Positions 45,753 to 55,413 of a stretch of 64,000 nucleotides of DNA are shown piece by piece; within the stretch, counting starts at the first letter, position 1; each line of letters opens with the position of its first letter. Made by a program: the position numbers and the translations under genes. The DNA is taken from the NCBI GenBank assembly GCA_943787605.1, contig CALSNB010000002.1:1-64000 (forward strand), given 5' to 3'. Below the pieces are notes generated by a model. It did not search any database, was not told where the DNA came from, and saw only the letters and a list, made by a program, of their open reading frames with translations. Source of the stretch: GCA-2697345 sp002697345. GTDB taxonomy: Bacteria > Pseudomonadota > Alphaproteobacteria > Rhodobacterales > Rhodobacteraceae.

Positions 45753-47128
45753 AAGATATTGAAAATTGGTTGGGAGTACATGAGAAAGAAGCAATTGAGA
45801 GACTCAAAGCTTTTTGTCGCCTTCCCAGTGTTAGTACTGACCCCGCCTTTTCTTCGGATATCCGCCGGACGGCCGAGTTTACGGCCAGCCATTTGAAAAA
45901 AGCGGGATTTCCAAGTGTTGAAATTATCGAAACCGAGGGCCACCCCAGTATTATAGGCGAATGGTGTGATGTCCCAGACGCACCTACTATTCTGATTTAC
46001 GGTCATTATGATGTACAGCCACCGGACCCGCTAGAAAAATGGAACTCATCACCGTTTGAACCTGTAATTTGTGATGATCGGCTCTATGCTAGAGGTGTAT
46101 CTGATGATAAAGGGCCTCTGAGTATTCCAATTGAAGTTGTTACTGCTTTTCACGAGGTGCGAGGTGAGTTGCCAATTAATATCAAGGTCATTATCGAGGG
46201 TGAAGAAGAATCTGGTAGCCCCCATTTTGCTGGAACCGTGGAACGATTGAAGGATCGGCTTGCCTGTGATCTGGTAATCTCTGCGGATGGTGCAATGTGG
46301 CGTGCTGACTTGCCGTCAATGACCGTGGCGAGCCGAGGTCTAGTGGCTTTGGAAGTTTCAGTGCAAGGCGCTCACAAAGATCTACACTCGGGGCGTCACG
46401 GTGGTAGTGCACCAAACGCAATTCGCGCCTTGACTCGAATGCTTGCGTCAATGCATGACGATGGCGGCAATGTAGTAGTTGATGGCTTTGCAGATACAGC
46501 AACATCACCAGACCCTGCTATTGTTAAGGCGATCGAAGATGTCAATTTTGATGCGGGAAAGTATTTTGACGACATTGGTGCGCCAAGGCCTGATCCGCTG
46601 CCATCAGGAACTGACTTACTGACCTTGCAATGGTTGCATCCAACACTTGAATTCAACGGAATAAGCGGTGGATATTCTGGGGTTGGAACAAAAACTGTGA
46701 TCCCGTCAGGGGCATCAGCAAAAATTACCTGCCGTCTGATTGCTGGGCAAAAGCCAGACCAAGTTGTTGCTAACATCACCCGACATCTGGTAGCGGCGCT
46801 ACCGCAGGGTTATACCCTTGATATCACTCGGCGTGGACCTGGAAGCGAGGCGTTTTCGTTGGATCCTGCGCTACCTGCATTGATTGTAGCTGAAGACGTG
46901 TTGACTGATATTCTGGGTTCCCGCCCTTTGCGGGTGGCAATGGGGGCTACAATCCCAATCGGCGCTGTGTTTGCCCGTCATTTAGGGGTTGGGACGATCT
47001 TCTTTTCGTTCTCAACTTCAGACGAAGACTATCATGCACCTAATGAGTTTTTCCGATTGTCCAGCTTTCGCAATGGCATGATTGCTTGGGCACGGCTGAT
47101 TGATCAACTGGGAAAAGGCTTTTTGTGA
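45749..47128 (+). CDS. M20-family dipeptidase/deacylase
   Basis: A 459-residue zinc hydrolase of the ArgE/DapE/carnosinase-like M20 family. Metal ligands are visible as YGHYDVQPPDP (H and D), RGVSDDKGP, EGEEESGSP (catalytic E pair), VISADGAMW and the C-terminal DEDYHAPNEF histidine. A lid dimerisation domain spans about residues 195-360. It is translationally coupled to the SDR and ends the operon. It likely cleaves an amide or peptide bond late in the pathway that begins with the YtcJ-like enzyme. Confidence 0.9.
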   Translation: MKDIENWLGVHEKEAIERLKAFCRLPSVSTDPAFSSDIRRTAEFTASHLKKAGFPSVEIIETEGHPSIIGEWCDVPDAPTILIYGHYDVQPPDPLEKWNSSPFEPVICDDRLYARGVSDDKGPLSIPIEVVTAFHEVRGELPINIKVIIEGEEESGSPHFAGTVERLKDRLACDLVISADGAMWRADLPSMTVASRGLVALEVSVQGAHKDLHSGRHGGSAPNAIRALTRMLASMHDDGGNVVVDGFADTATSPDPAIVKAIEDVNFDAGKYFDDIGAPRPDPLPSGTDLLTLQWLHPTLEFNGISGGYSGVGTKTVIPSGASAKITCRLIAGQKPDQVVANITRHLVAALPQGYTLDITRRGPGSEAFSLDPALPALIVAEDVLTDILGSRPLRVAMGATIPIGAVFARHLGVGTIFFSFSTSDEDYHAPNEFFRLSSFRNGMIAWARLIDQLGKGFL

Positions 47129-47310
47129 GATAATATCAGAAGCTGCTGACAGACTTAGGTTTAACCGATGTAATTGAATCTCCCTAATGAAGTAAAAATC
47201 TTACTAGTTTTTGTTTAAGTCCCAATAAGCACAAAGTCTGTTAAAATTTTTACCCAACATAATAATATTATCCACAATTAAACGTAAATAATATATCTAC
47301 TGATAAATTT

Positions 47311-48466
47311 TTATTTTTCTGGCAGTTTTGTGATTATTAGGGCTAATACAAAAGCTAGAACACTTAGGGTTATGAACAGTGTTGTAAAGCCATCTCGTGA
47401 ATGTAGGATAGAAATTGTAGGTACTGCCAAGGCAGACGCGCTAAAAGATATTAAATAGATAAAAGCAAAAATTCTAGATCGAAGGTGAGAGGGGATATGT
47501 CGAGCAAGTAATGTATCAGAGATTGGTAGCGTTGAATAAACTAAGGCCATCATACAACCAATTGAAATTATTAAAAATATATCAGTTGTAGAAAATTACT
47601 AATACCAGTGAGCAAGAGAGTAAAATAGAAATGGTAATGAAAATTGGTTTTACTTTGAAACGATCAATTAAGTGTCCAACTGTTAATTGTGCACATGCTG
47701 CAAATATATATATCCCAAAGGCTAAGAAACCGATTGAACTTACATTGTCACCAATAGTATTTAGACGATCGTCTAATAGCTTTGGAAGTGAGACAATTGC
47801 TGCGTTAAACATAAATCCGATAATTATAGAAGAAAATGCGATAATCTTAAATATAGTCAGCCAATCGATATCGCCTTTTGTAGATTTATTACGCGCAGTA
47901 TTTTCTATGAGATCACTTTGGACATGTTTAGGTTTAAACATAAGCCATATCACGCCAATGGCGAAAGAGATTAGGCCGGGTATATAAAATGCTGCTTGCC
48001 AACCTAATAGATTGGCTAAGCCAGCAGCAACAATAGTTGAAAAGGCGACACCGAGGTTTCCCCATACTCCATTAAAAGCCAAACGGCGTCCCATTGTTTC
48101 TGGTTTTCCTTCAGCTAGCATAGCTATGCCAACAGGATGATAAATAGACGCAAATATCCCTAATAAGAATAATGCTAACGCAATTTGAGTATAATTTTGA
48201 GAAATCGCAATTAAGAAGCATGATAGACCTGACCCAAAAAAGAAAATACTCATCATACTATGCCTGTTCCAGCGGTCTGCTAACCAGCCAGCTGGAAGGG
48301 CGCCCAAGCCAAACGCTACCCAACTCCCAGTTGTAAGCATTATAAGTGTACTATAGTCAGCGTCGAAAAATGTTGCAGCAAGTGCTGCGACGACTGGAAA
48401 TAGTAACATTAAAAGGTGAACCAATCCGTGCCCAATATTTATTAAAAAGATTTGTATTAGTGACAA
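47311..48466 (-). pseudogene. MFS transporter, frameshifted
   Basis: A 12-helix major facilitator split into two frames. The N-terminal piece (48466 to about 47582) has FGLGALPAGWLADRWNRHS, the MFS loop 2-3 motif. The C-terminal piece continues from 47553 with IPSHLRSRIFAFIYLI. Removing one base of AAAA at 47592-47595 restores LVISTTDIFLIISIGCMMA and a 384-residue protein. The start is a TTG at 48466 with TAGGATC upstream. FsmA/fosmidomycin-resistance-like relatives share this size, but the substrate is unknown. Confidence 0.75.
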
Positions 48467-48868
48467 TTTTATTGATCCTATAAATAATGTTTAATAAATA
48501 AGTGATATTTACATAGTGTAAAATTTATATTCGATGGCGATACCTTTCAAAGTGGTTTTTTAGGCAACGATTATGGTGCGAAGAATAGTAAGAAGTTTAA
48601 CAGGTATTAGCCTGACGTATCTTTGAATTTATCACAACAAAAAACTCTATTACTGGAACTAATACCACACTAGACCCTTTGATTTTGATTGACTAGAGTT
48701 AGATACATTGATGAGGTATTATTTGAATTGAATGCAACAGAGAGTACTCATAATCTTAAGGGGTGACAAATCTTTCTAGCCTCTAATTAAGATATATAGG
48801 GGTTACAGTTCATAAACTGTTGTTATGGTCTGCTCAGGTATAATTTAACAAAGCAAAAGGAACACACG
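48467..48868. other. Intergenic region without a recognised feature
   Basis: A 402-base AT-rich gap between the divergent MFS gene and a small unknown gene. I see no coding frame, repeat or strong hairpin. It presumably holds both promoters. Confidence 0.5.
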
Positions 48869-49159
48869 ATGAAAAAACTATCTATTATTCGGTTTAAACC
48901 AAAGCCGGAATGTTTCGATGAATTTCTAGCTTCTATGAAAGCGTATGCTAAAGACAGAGCAATATCCAATCCACCTACTCACCTCCTTATGACAACGAAA
49001 GACGAAGTGATAGGAGTGGTTATTAGGGATGATGATGCTATAAGTGAAAGCATGAAAACTGGAGTAAACTGGTTAGATCAGCAAAGACATCTGCTTCAAG
49101 AATATAATGAAGTTGATAGACACACTATGCCAGTAACTGGTGATTTAGTTGAATATTGA
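48869..49159 (+). CDS. Small alpha/beta-barrel-like protein of unknown function
   Basis: A 96-residue cytoplasmic protein beginning MKKLSIIRFKPKPECFDEFL, with a strand-helix-strand pattern that resembles the dimeric ferredoxin-like (ABM/EthD) fold. No active-site residue is recognisable. AAAAGGAAC before the ATG is a good ribosome site, so the gene is likely real. It stands alone upstream of a Bcr/CflA-type exporter. Function not assigned. Confidence 0.65.
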   Translation: MKKLSIIRFKPKPECFDEFLASMKAYAKDRAISNPPTHLLMTTKDEVIGVVIRDDDAISESMKTGVNWLDQQRHLLQEYNEVDRHTMPVTGDLVEY

Positions 49160-49287
49160 AAGATAACTAGAACTTAGCCAAATAAATGAACACTTATTGG
49201 GAAAACTAGTATCAATAAATATCATTGCTCTAATAGTTGCTATCTTTATGGTGTTTTTTGTTTAATCAACTACCACGGAGTAGCCAC

Positions 49288-50481
49288 ATGACCATGTTAC
49301 GAGCAGCTCTAGTTTTGGGGCTGTTGTCCGCAGTTGGACCCTTTGCAATTGATATGTATTTGCCGGCGATGCCATTGATTGCAACCGCTCTTGATGCAGA
49401 AGTTTCATCTGTTCAATTTACACTTACAGCCTATTTTATATCTTTTGGCGTGGCGCAGCTTTTCTATGGTCTATGGTCAGATCAAATTGGGCGTAAAGTC
49501 CCTCTCTACGGGGGGATTGGTATTTTTATAGTGGCCTCCATTGGCTGTGCGCTGGCCCCTACAATTGGATGGTTAATCGCTTTCCGGATATTACAGGGGG
49601 CAGGGGGTGCGGCGCTGATGGTAGTACCACGCGCAATAATCCGAGACATGCACACCGGAACGCAGGCGACCAAGTTATTGGCAATGGTTATACTTGTGAT
49701 TTCTGTTTCGCCTATGCTGGCTCCGCTGGTAGGGAGCGGCTTAATAGTGATTGGAGACTGGCGTCTAATTTTTTGGACACTTTGTCTGACGGCTGTACTC
49801 AGCCTCATTCTTACAGTTACTGCTTTGCCAGAAACGTCTTTACCCAGTGAACGGGTTCCAGTTAATCTTCGCAATTTTGTGAGGGGTAGTAATACTTTGA
49901 TTAGAGACCCTGTCTTCATGGGTTTGACGTTTATCGGTGGATTTGGTTTTGCTAGCTTCATGGTGTTCATCGCCAGTGCGGCCTTTGTGTATTCTGGACA
50001 ATTTGGACTTAGTCCAGCTGGCTTTAGCCTTGCCTTTGCAGTTAACGCAATTGGGTTTGTTGCTGCTTCGCAAGTTGCTGGACCACTTGGTGAGAATTTT
50101 GGTATTCTGCCGGTGATGCGATGGGCCGTTATCGGATTTTCAGGGTTTTCGGCAGCATTGCTAGCTGTCAGTTTATTTGATTTAGCAACCTTGCCAGTTA
50201 TTATTGTTGGGCTATTTTTTGTAAACGCATGTCTTGGCCTTGTTATTCCAACCACTATGGTTGTAGCACTAGATCCCCATGGTGAAATTGCTGGGCTAGC
50301 TGCCTCTCTTAGTGGAACGTTGCAGACTGTAACGGGTGGCGTGATGGTCGTAGTTGCGGGACTGTTTTTTGACGGCACTGCTGTTACAATGATCGGTGCA
50401 ATCGCGTTTTGCGCGGTCTCTGCATTGATGATTACCTTGAAAACCTTAGGAATCATGGAGCGTAGGCATAGCTCTAATTAA
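49288..50481 (+). CDS. Bcr/CflA-family multidrug MFS transporter
   Basis: A 397-residue 12-helix drug-proton antiporter of the Bcr/CflA group. Signatures are GPFAIDMYLPAMPLIA at the N-terminus, YGLWSDQIGRKVPLYGG (loop 2-3 motif A) and RILQGAGGAALMVVPRAIIRDM (motif C region). The ATG at 49288, with GGAG upstream, is preferred; an earlier TTG at 49237 would add residues unlike the family. It converges on the HyuA gene with a 19-base gap. It may export a toxic intermediate or a sulfur compound. Confidence 0.88.
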   Translation: MTMLRAALVLGLLSAVGPFAIDMYLPAMPLIATALDAEVSSVQFTLTAYFISFGVAQLFYGLWSDQIGRKVPLYGGIGIFIVASIGCALAPTIGWLIAFRILQGAGGAALMVVPRAIIRDMHTGTQATKLLAMVILVISVSPMLAPLVGSGLIVIGDWRLIFWTLCLTAVLSLILTVTALPETSLPSERVPVNLRNFVRGSNTLIRDPVFMGLTFIGGFGFASFMVFIASAAFVYSGQFGLSPAGFSLAFAVNAIGFVAASQVAGPLGENFGILPVMRWAVIGFSGFSAALLAVSLFDLATLPVIIVGLFFVNACLGLVIPTTMVVALDPHGEIAGLAASLSGTLQTVTGGVMVVVAGLFFDGTAVTMIGAIAFCAVSALMITLKTLGIMERRHSSN

Positions 50482-50500
50482 GATTACTAGAAACCAGAGA

Positions 50501-52054
50501 CTAACAGTCCTTTGGCTTCGCCGCAATATCGCCAACGACGCGGACTCGGGCGCGAATGGCATGACCAGGTAAGTAGGCAATCGGTAGATCTTCCATTTCG
50601 ATGATTTTAATTGATTGCCGATCTGCCCCAGACTTGACAGCATTTTCTATCGCTATTTCCAGCGCTGCTGCTAAAGCGTCGTCTCGCGTGAAATCTTGAA
50701 ATACTTGATCAGCTTCACCGCTAATCTGCGCAATTGCTGCACCGACGGCATTAGCTACACCGTGAAAGGGAACCCGATGAACTTCAGAAATACCTGGAAT
50801 TTTTTCTGGGATCAAAGGGGCACCACCACCGACAGCAATCATTGGCACATCTTGAGAGTCTGTTTTTATTTGGTCAATAGTCAGGGAGATTTTTTGGTGT
50901 GCCGTCGCCAGAGCGGCTGTGAAGAGAGTTTCAGGAAGATCACTAATTTGGGTTTTATCACCAACATCCATCAAACCACTAGCTACGGCAACATCCGTCA
51001 GAGTTAATTGAGATCCACCAAAAACCCGAGCTTCTTCAAGGAGTCGGAATCCAACGCTTTCTGGCCCAACGCCTAAAGGGTTCTCGCGCACCATGGTGCC
51101 ACCGCCAATGCCAATACTGATAAGATCAGGCATGCGGAACAATGTGCGTACACCACCAATCTCGACTACATTGTTGGCTTCTCTAGGAAAGCCGTTGACC
51201 AGGCAACCGATATCTGCAGTTGTACCGCCAACATCACAAACAATGGCGTCCTGAAGTCCCGATAGAAAAGCAGCACCTCGCATAGAATTTGTGGGGCCAG
51301 ATGCAAAACAGTAAACAGGAAATTTCCGAGCTAATTCAGAGCTGGTGACAGTACCATCATTAAGAGTGATATAAAGTGGTGCGGTAATTCCAACGTCATC
51401 AAGTGCCTTGCGAAAGGCATCAGTGGTATTGGTGGCTAAATCAAGTAAAGACGCATTTAGTAAAGTAGCATTTTCGCGTTCCAGTAATCCAATGCGGCCC
51501 AGCGCATGAGAGCAGGTGATGCGAATTCCTGGACATTCATGCGAAATAATTTCAGCGACACGATCCTCACATGCTGAACTAAGTGGTGAGAAAGAAGCTG
51601 TAATACCTACTGATGTAATGCCAGAGTCTCGGATTGATTGTGCCGCTTTAACGACAGCATCTTCATCAAGAGGCACAACCTGTTGACCATCAAATTCATT
51701 GCCACCTGAAATAAAATAGCTACCTCCATTGACTACCCTGGCCAGATCTTTTGGCCAGTCTACTAGCGGTGGGAGGCTTGCAGAACCGGGTAAGGTAACA
51801 CGTAAGGCCGCGATCTTGTTCAAATCCTTACGCTGGACGACAGCATTAACAAAATGCGTTGTGCCGATCATGACGCTATCTACCTGCTTGGCACTTGGTC
51901 CAATACTATTGATAAGTTCCGTAAGAGCCCCACGTACACCACTGGTGACATCCACTGTTGTAGGTGATTTAATGGCACCAACGACACCGTTCGCGTCTAC
52001 GAGTACAGCGTCTGTATTAGTGCCTCCAACATCAATACCAATACGTTGATTCAT
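50501..52054 (-). CDS. Hydantoinase A/oxoprolinase-family protein, short form (copy 1)
   Basis: A 517-residue ATP-dependent cyclic-amide hydrolase family member (HyuA/oxoprolinase A). The actin/hexokinase-like phosphate loops are RIGIDVGGTNTDAVLVD at the N-terminus and IVCDVGGTTADIG near residue 272. It is shorter than classical HyuA (about 690) and belongs to the form usually encoded beside DUF917 proteins. It overlaps the upstream DUF917 gene by 4 bases and ends the eight-gene operon. A paralogue lies at 55406-56947. Substrate unknown; hydantoin- or lactam-like rings are expected. Confidence 0.9.
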   Translation of the reverse strand: MNQRIGIDVGGTNTDAVLVDANGVVGAIKSPTTVDVTSGVRGALTELINSIGPSAKQVDSVMIGTTHFVNAVVQRKDLNKIAALRVTLPGSASLPPLVDWPKDLARVVNGGSYFISGGNEFDGQQVVPLDEDAVVKAAQSIRDSGITSVGITASFSPLSSACEDRVAEIISHECPGIRITCSHALGRIGLLERENATLLNASLLDLATNTTDAFRKALDDVGITAPLYITLNDGTVTSSELARKFPVYCFASGPTNSMRGAAFLSGLQDAIVCDVGGTTADIGCLVNGFPREANNVVEIGGVRTLFRMPDLISIGIGGGTMVRENPLGVGPESVGFRLLEEARVFGGSQLTLTDVAVASGLMDVGDKTQISDLPETLFTAALATAHQKISLTIDQIKTDSQDVPMIAVGGGAPLIPEKIPGISEVHRVPFHGVANAVGAAIAQISGEADQVFQDFTRDDALAAALEIAIENAVKSGADRQSIKIIEMEDLPIAYLPGHAIRARVRVVGDIAAKPKDC

Positions 52055-53148
52055 TTTTGATCCTTAAAATAAGATTGGTAATCAAAATCAAACCCAAAAG
52101 CGCGCGGTCCTACCAGTTCTAGTCCGCGGGGGGAGAGAAAGATCTCCGGCGCGGGTAAAACCAAAACATCAACCCGTTGACCATAGCGAATGGACTCAGT
52201 CCCAATACCTTCGCCACTGATACTATCAACGACACATATCAGATCAGGTGTCATAACTATGGCTTCCCCATTTTGTGAACCAACTGAAAATTCGTTTTGA
52301 AAATCAAGACTAAATTTTTCTTTAGTATTCGTTCCTAAGCCTTCTAGGACTGTGCGACCACGCAAAAAACCACCTGTTGTACGCCGCTCAACATCTGTTA
52401 CCTTTCCGGTAAATATTCGACTTCCTTGGCATTCATCTAGAATTGCATCGACTGGATTAGTATGTTTCTTACGAGCTTTCAGTACCGCCTCGCCAAGTGA
52501 GATTGCTTTGTTACAAGTATAGAGAATTCCATGATCGCGAACTTCTTTTCCTGATCTTGGTGCCTTGCAGGTTGAGGCCTGAGAACCGAATTCAGTACAA
52601 ACCTTACGACTGGCCCGCTCCATCCATTTCCAGCTATGTGCTTTGTGAATGATTACTTCATTGTCCCGAATATCGCTGATGGCGAGGGGATAGCATTGCA
52701 GGTTAGCAACAGCAAAACTAGTCATCTGTGCCTCAGGGTAGGCCCGCCCCATCGCATCTGCGTCAATAGCGGGAAGTCCTGTTGCAGCCGCAACCATAAT
52801 TGCGTGCAAACCATTTCCACCACCAATTTCGACTGGCATGAGCGCATCAAATTTACGGCCCAGATATTCTTCCATAATGCGTAGGGGCTTTAGCGCCATG
52901 GCAGAATCAGCTAAGCGTTCTTGTCCAATTAGAGGTGCCCCTTGTGAGGACAAGACAGCAACCAAAGCATCGTCTGGCAAGGTCATAGGATCTTTTAGCG
53001 TTACCCGACGACCAGCCGCGTACAACTCACGAATATTCAATAGGTTCAGATAAGGCGATCCGCCTCCGCCTGTTCCGAGAATCCATGTGCCAACAGCCAT
53101 AGCTTCGATATCATCGATTTGTAGAACCTGTTCTTTTACTTCGCTCAA
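52051..53148 (-). CDS. DUF917-family protein (copy 1)
   Basis: A 365-residue protein of the DUF917 family (PF06032), more recently named after S-methyl-thiohydantoin desulfurase. The glycine-rich opening ILGTGGGGSPYLN and the AIDADAMGRAYPEAQM segment are conserved. It pairs with the adjacent HyuA copy 1 by a 4-base overlap. The 55-base gap to the next DUF917 gene separates this pair from the rest of the operon, and its DNA looks more GC-rich than the other DUF917 genes. A reaction on a thiohydantoin or hydantoin ring is inferred from the family. Confidence 0.9.
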   Translation of the reverse strand: MSEVKEQVLQIDDIEAMAVGTWILGTGGGGSPYLNLLNIRELYAAGRRVTLKDPMTLPDDALVAVLSSQGAPLIGQERLADSAMALKPLRIMEEYLGRKFDALMPVEIGGGNGLHAIMVAAATGLPAIDADAMGRAYPEAQMTSFAVANLQCYPLAISDIRDNEVIIHKAHSWKWMERASRKVCTEFGSQASTCKAPRSGKEVRDHGILYTCNKAISLGEAVLKARKKHTNPVDAILDECQGSRIFTGKVTDVERRTTGGFLRGRTVLEGLGTNTKEKFSLDFQNEFSVGSQNGEAIVMTPDLICVVDSISGEGIGTESIRYGQRVDVLVLPAPEIFLSPRGLELVGPRAFGFDFDYQSYFKDQK

Positions 53149-53203
53149 TGAGCCTCTCCATTCTTATTATTCTAACCGTTCATCATAATAATTAATAAAA
53201 AAT

Positions 53204-54307
53204 TTATAATACTGCGTTGAGCTGTTCAATTGGTTTATAATCAAAATCATAACCAAAGTATCTTGGTCCAACGAGTTCTAGACCCTGTTTGCTCCTCCAT
53301 AGTGGATCGCATGGCAATCCGAACACTATAACCCTAAAACCATATCTTATTTGTTCAGTCGTTATAGGTTGCCCTGTTTCCAAATCCAACAGACAGATTA
53401 AGTCTGGTGTTAATGCTTTAGGTATACCATCTTGAGTTTGAGCTATTAAAAACTCATTCTGAAACTCTAGTTTAATTTGTGTGCCAGAACAGTCACCTAG
53501 GCCTTGAACAATACAATTACCTCGAGCAAATCCGCCCTCAGTACGACGATCTACATCAAGCACACGTCCTTCAAACAAACGAATTCCTTTTAGATCATGG
53601 GCTAATCTATCAGCTGGGTTACGATTTGCAGCTTGTTCTGAATGTATAATGCTACCGATCGAATTTATTAGTGAAAGTGAACCGCGTAGAATACTTTTTT
53701 TTGCCTCAGCACCAGTCATTGGATAAAGTGCAATAAGGCCCGCTCCACCCATTTCGACTGTAATCACACGCGCAAATTTCTCTGTAGACAGGTTGTCGAC
53801 CGTATTAAGAATTATCGAGTTGCCTTTTTCATCAGCCATGGCCATGGGACACGCAGATATTCCACCCATCGTCATTGACACCATTTGTAATTCTGGAAAC
53901 GCTCGACCCATCCCATCGCCATCTACTATTGGTAATTGAGTGGTAGCGGCAACAGCAATTGGAATGGTTGAGTTTAAACCACCAGCTTCCAAACAAAATA
54001 TGGCTGTTGCTTTCTTCCCTAGGAAGTTCTGTAAGGTTTCAACAGCTGAGATAGCTTCAGTACCTCGTGGTAATTTTTCCAACATCACTGTTGGCGCGCC
54101 CATCATTGCCACAGGAATAATTAAAGCATCATCTTCGATATCTCCTACGTCAAGAACTGGTACTGGTCCATTTTTAGAGATAGCCTCCTCTGCCATTAGT
54201 CGTCCAATGTAAGGGTCGCCCCCTCCACCTGTTCCCAAAAATGAACCGCCAAGCGCTATATTTTTCATATCACTGATTTCTATTGATTTTAATTCAGAAA
54301 CAGTCAT
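53204..54307 (-). CDS. DUF917-family protein (copy 2)
   Basis: A 367-residue DUF917/S-methyl-thiohydantoin-desulfurase-type protein. Family motifs are FLGTGGGGDPYIGRL and VDGDGMGRAFPELQM, with a C-terminal GLELVGPRYFGYDFDY that copy 1 shares almost exactly (GLELVGPRAFGFDFDY). It overlaps copy 3 by 4 bases. DNA is visibly more AT-rich than copy 1. Copies 2 and 3 may form a heteromer, since similar proteins are often encoded in pairs. Confidence 0.9.
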   Translation of the reverse strand: MTVSELKSIEISDMKNIALGGSFLGTGGGGDPYIGRLMAEEAISKNGPVPVLDVGDIEDDALIIPVAMMGAPTVMLEKLPRGTEAISAVETLQNFLGKKATAIFCLEAGGLNSTIPIAVAATTQLPIVDGDGMGRAFPELQMVSMTMGGISACPMAMADEKGNSIILNTVDNLSTEKFARVITVEMGGAGLIALYPMTGAEAKKSILRGSLSLINSIGSIIHSEQAANRNPADRLAHDLKGIRLFEGRVLDVDRRTEGGFARGNCIVQGLGDCSGTQIKLEFQNEFLIAQTQDGIPKALTPDLICLLDLETGQPITTEQIRYGFRVIVFGLPCDPLWRSKQGLELVGPRYFGYDFDYKPIEQLNAVL

Positions 54308-55413
54308 CTCTTTCCCTCTTTATTCTTGGAACTGGGCATTGGTGTAAATGTAACCTCTGGGTATCCGAAAGCCGCGGGTCCAACTACCTTCAAAGCTTCT
54401 GGAGTCCGAAGTAAATCATCGCAGGGCAACGCTAAAACGGCAATCCGTTGACCGTAACGCAGCACCTCAGTTGTAATTGGTAGCCCTGTATCTACATCAA
54501 GGACCACGATTAAATCAGGGACACAAATTTCCACTTGATTATTGCGATGGAAAACTAAAAACTCGTTTTGGATGTCAATCTGTCCCTTGTCCCCAGAAAA
54601 ATCACCAAAACCTTGAATAAATATATGTCCAACAGCAAAACCGCCCTTGAGGTGACGTTCCAGGTCAATAATCTTTCCAGTCATCAACAAACGCCCATCT
54701 TCATGTGCTAAAACCGCAGCTATTGGATCTGTATTATCACGTTGAGCCTTCAAAACCGAATTCCCTAAAGAAAGTGCCTGTGTGATGGTGCTTCTAATCG
54801 CTACTTTTTTAACATAACTGCCTTTCATTGGGGCCATAGCAATGCCTGCTGCTGCTCCCATTGCAACAACGTTAGCTCGTGCAAGTGTCTCTACCCAAAC
54901 TTCATTTCTTGTATTTTTTATGATTACAATATTGCCCTTTTCATCGGCCATAGCAGAAGGCGTTGATCGATGCCCGTAGATTGACCATGTGCACATCTGC
55001 ATTTCTGGAAACGCACGCCCCATCCCATCTCCATCCACAACTGGTATACCTGCCTGCGCCGCTGTAAGCATCGGTTCCATTGAATTAGCTCCACCAATTT
55101 CAGATGAGATTAGTGCGTCGACTTTACAACCGAGATCATCCTCAAGAGCATGCACAGCCCTCAGACATTCTTCGCCTTGTTCTATCTTTTCGACTCCAAC
55201 CACAGGTGCTCCGATACCGCCTAGTGATACTACCAAAGCATCATCTCGAAGTTCGTCTATCGGAATTACTTTAATTCGGCGTCCTTGTTGTAATTGTAAC
55301 CTACAACGCAACTTGCCAATATAAGGGTTCCCACCACCACCAGTACCAAGAATAGCAGCACCAATTTCGATGGCATCAAGATCTGTGTCAAATACTTCAA
55401 ACAACTTATCCAT
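54304..55413 (-). CDS. DUF917-family protein (copy 3)
   Basis: A 369-residue DUF917 protein with ILGTGGGGNPYIGKL and VDGDGMGRAFPEMQM motifs. It overlaps copy 2 by 4 bases and the HyuA copy 2 by 8 bases, so HyuA-DUF917-DUF917 is a tight translational unit. The C-terminus diverges from copies 1 and 2 after VVGPAAFGYPE, suggesting a different partner or substrate preference. Confidence 0.9.
   Translation of the reverse strand: MDKLFEVFDTDLDAIEIGAAILGTGGGGNPYIGKLRCRLQLQQGRRIKVIPIDELRDDALVVSLGGIGAPVVGVEKIEQGEECLRAVHALEDDLGCKVDALISSEIGGANSMEPMLTAAQAGIPVVDGDGMGRAFPEMQMCTWSIYGHRSTPSAMADEKGNIVIIKNTRNEVWVETLARANVVAMGAAAGIAMAPMKGSYVKKVAIRSTITQALSLGNSVLKAQRDNTDPIAAVLAHEDGRLLMTGKIIDLERHLKGGFAVGHIFIQGFGDFSGDKGQIDIQNEFLVFHRNNQVEICVPDLIVVLDVDTGLPITTEVLRYGQRIAVLALPCDDLLRTPEALKVVGPAAFGYPEVTFTPMPSSKNKEGKR

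Noticed and set aside
45500..46006. A 168-codon minus-strand frame across the SDR-M20 junction.
   Set aside because: It is opposite two well-supported, overlapping genes and shows no domain.
49506..50456. A 316-codon open frame on the minus strand.
   Set aside because: It is antisense to the Bcr/CflA transporter, is rich in P/T/K/I as typical of shadow frames, and has no ribosome site or domain.
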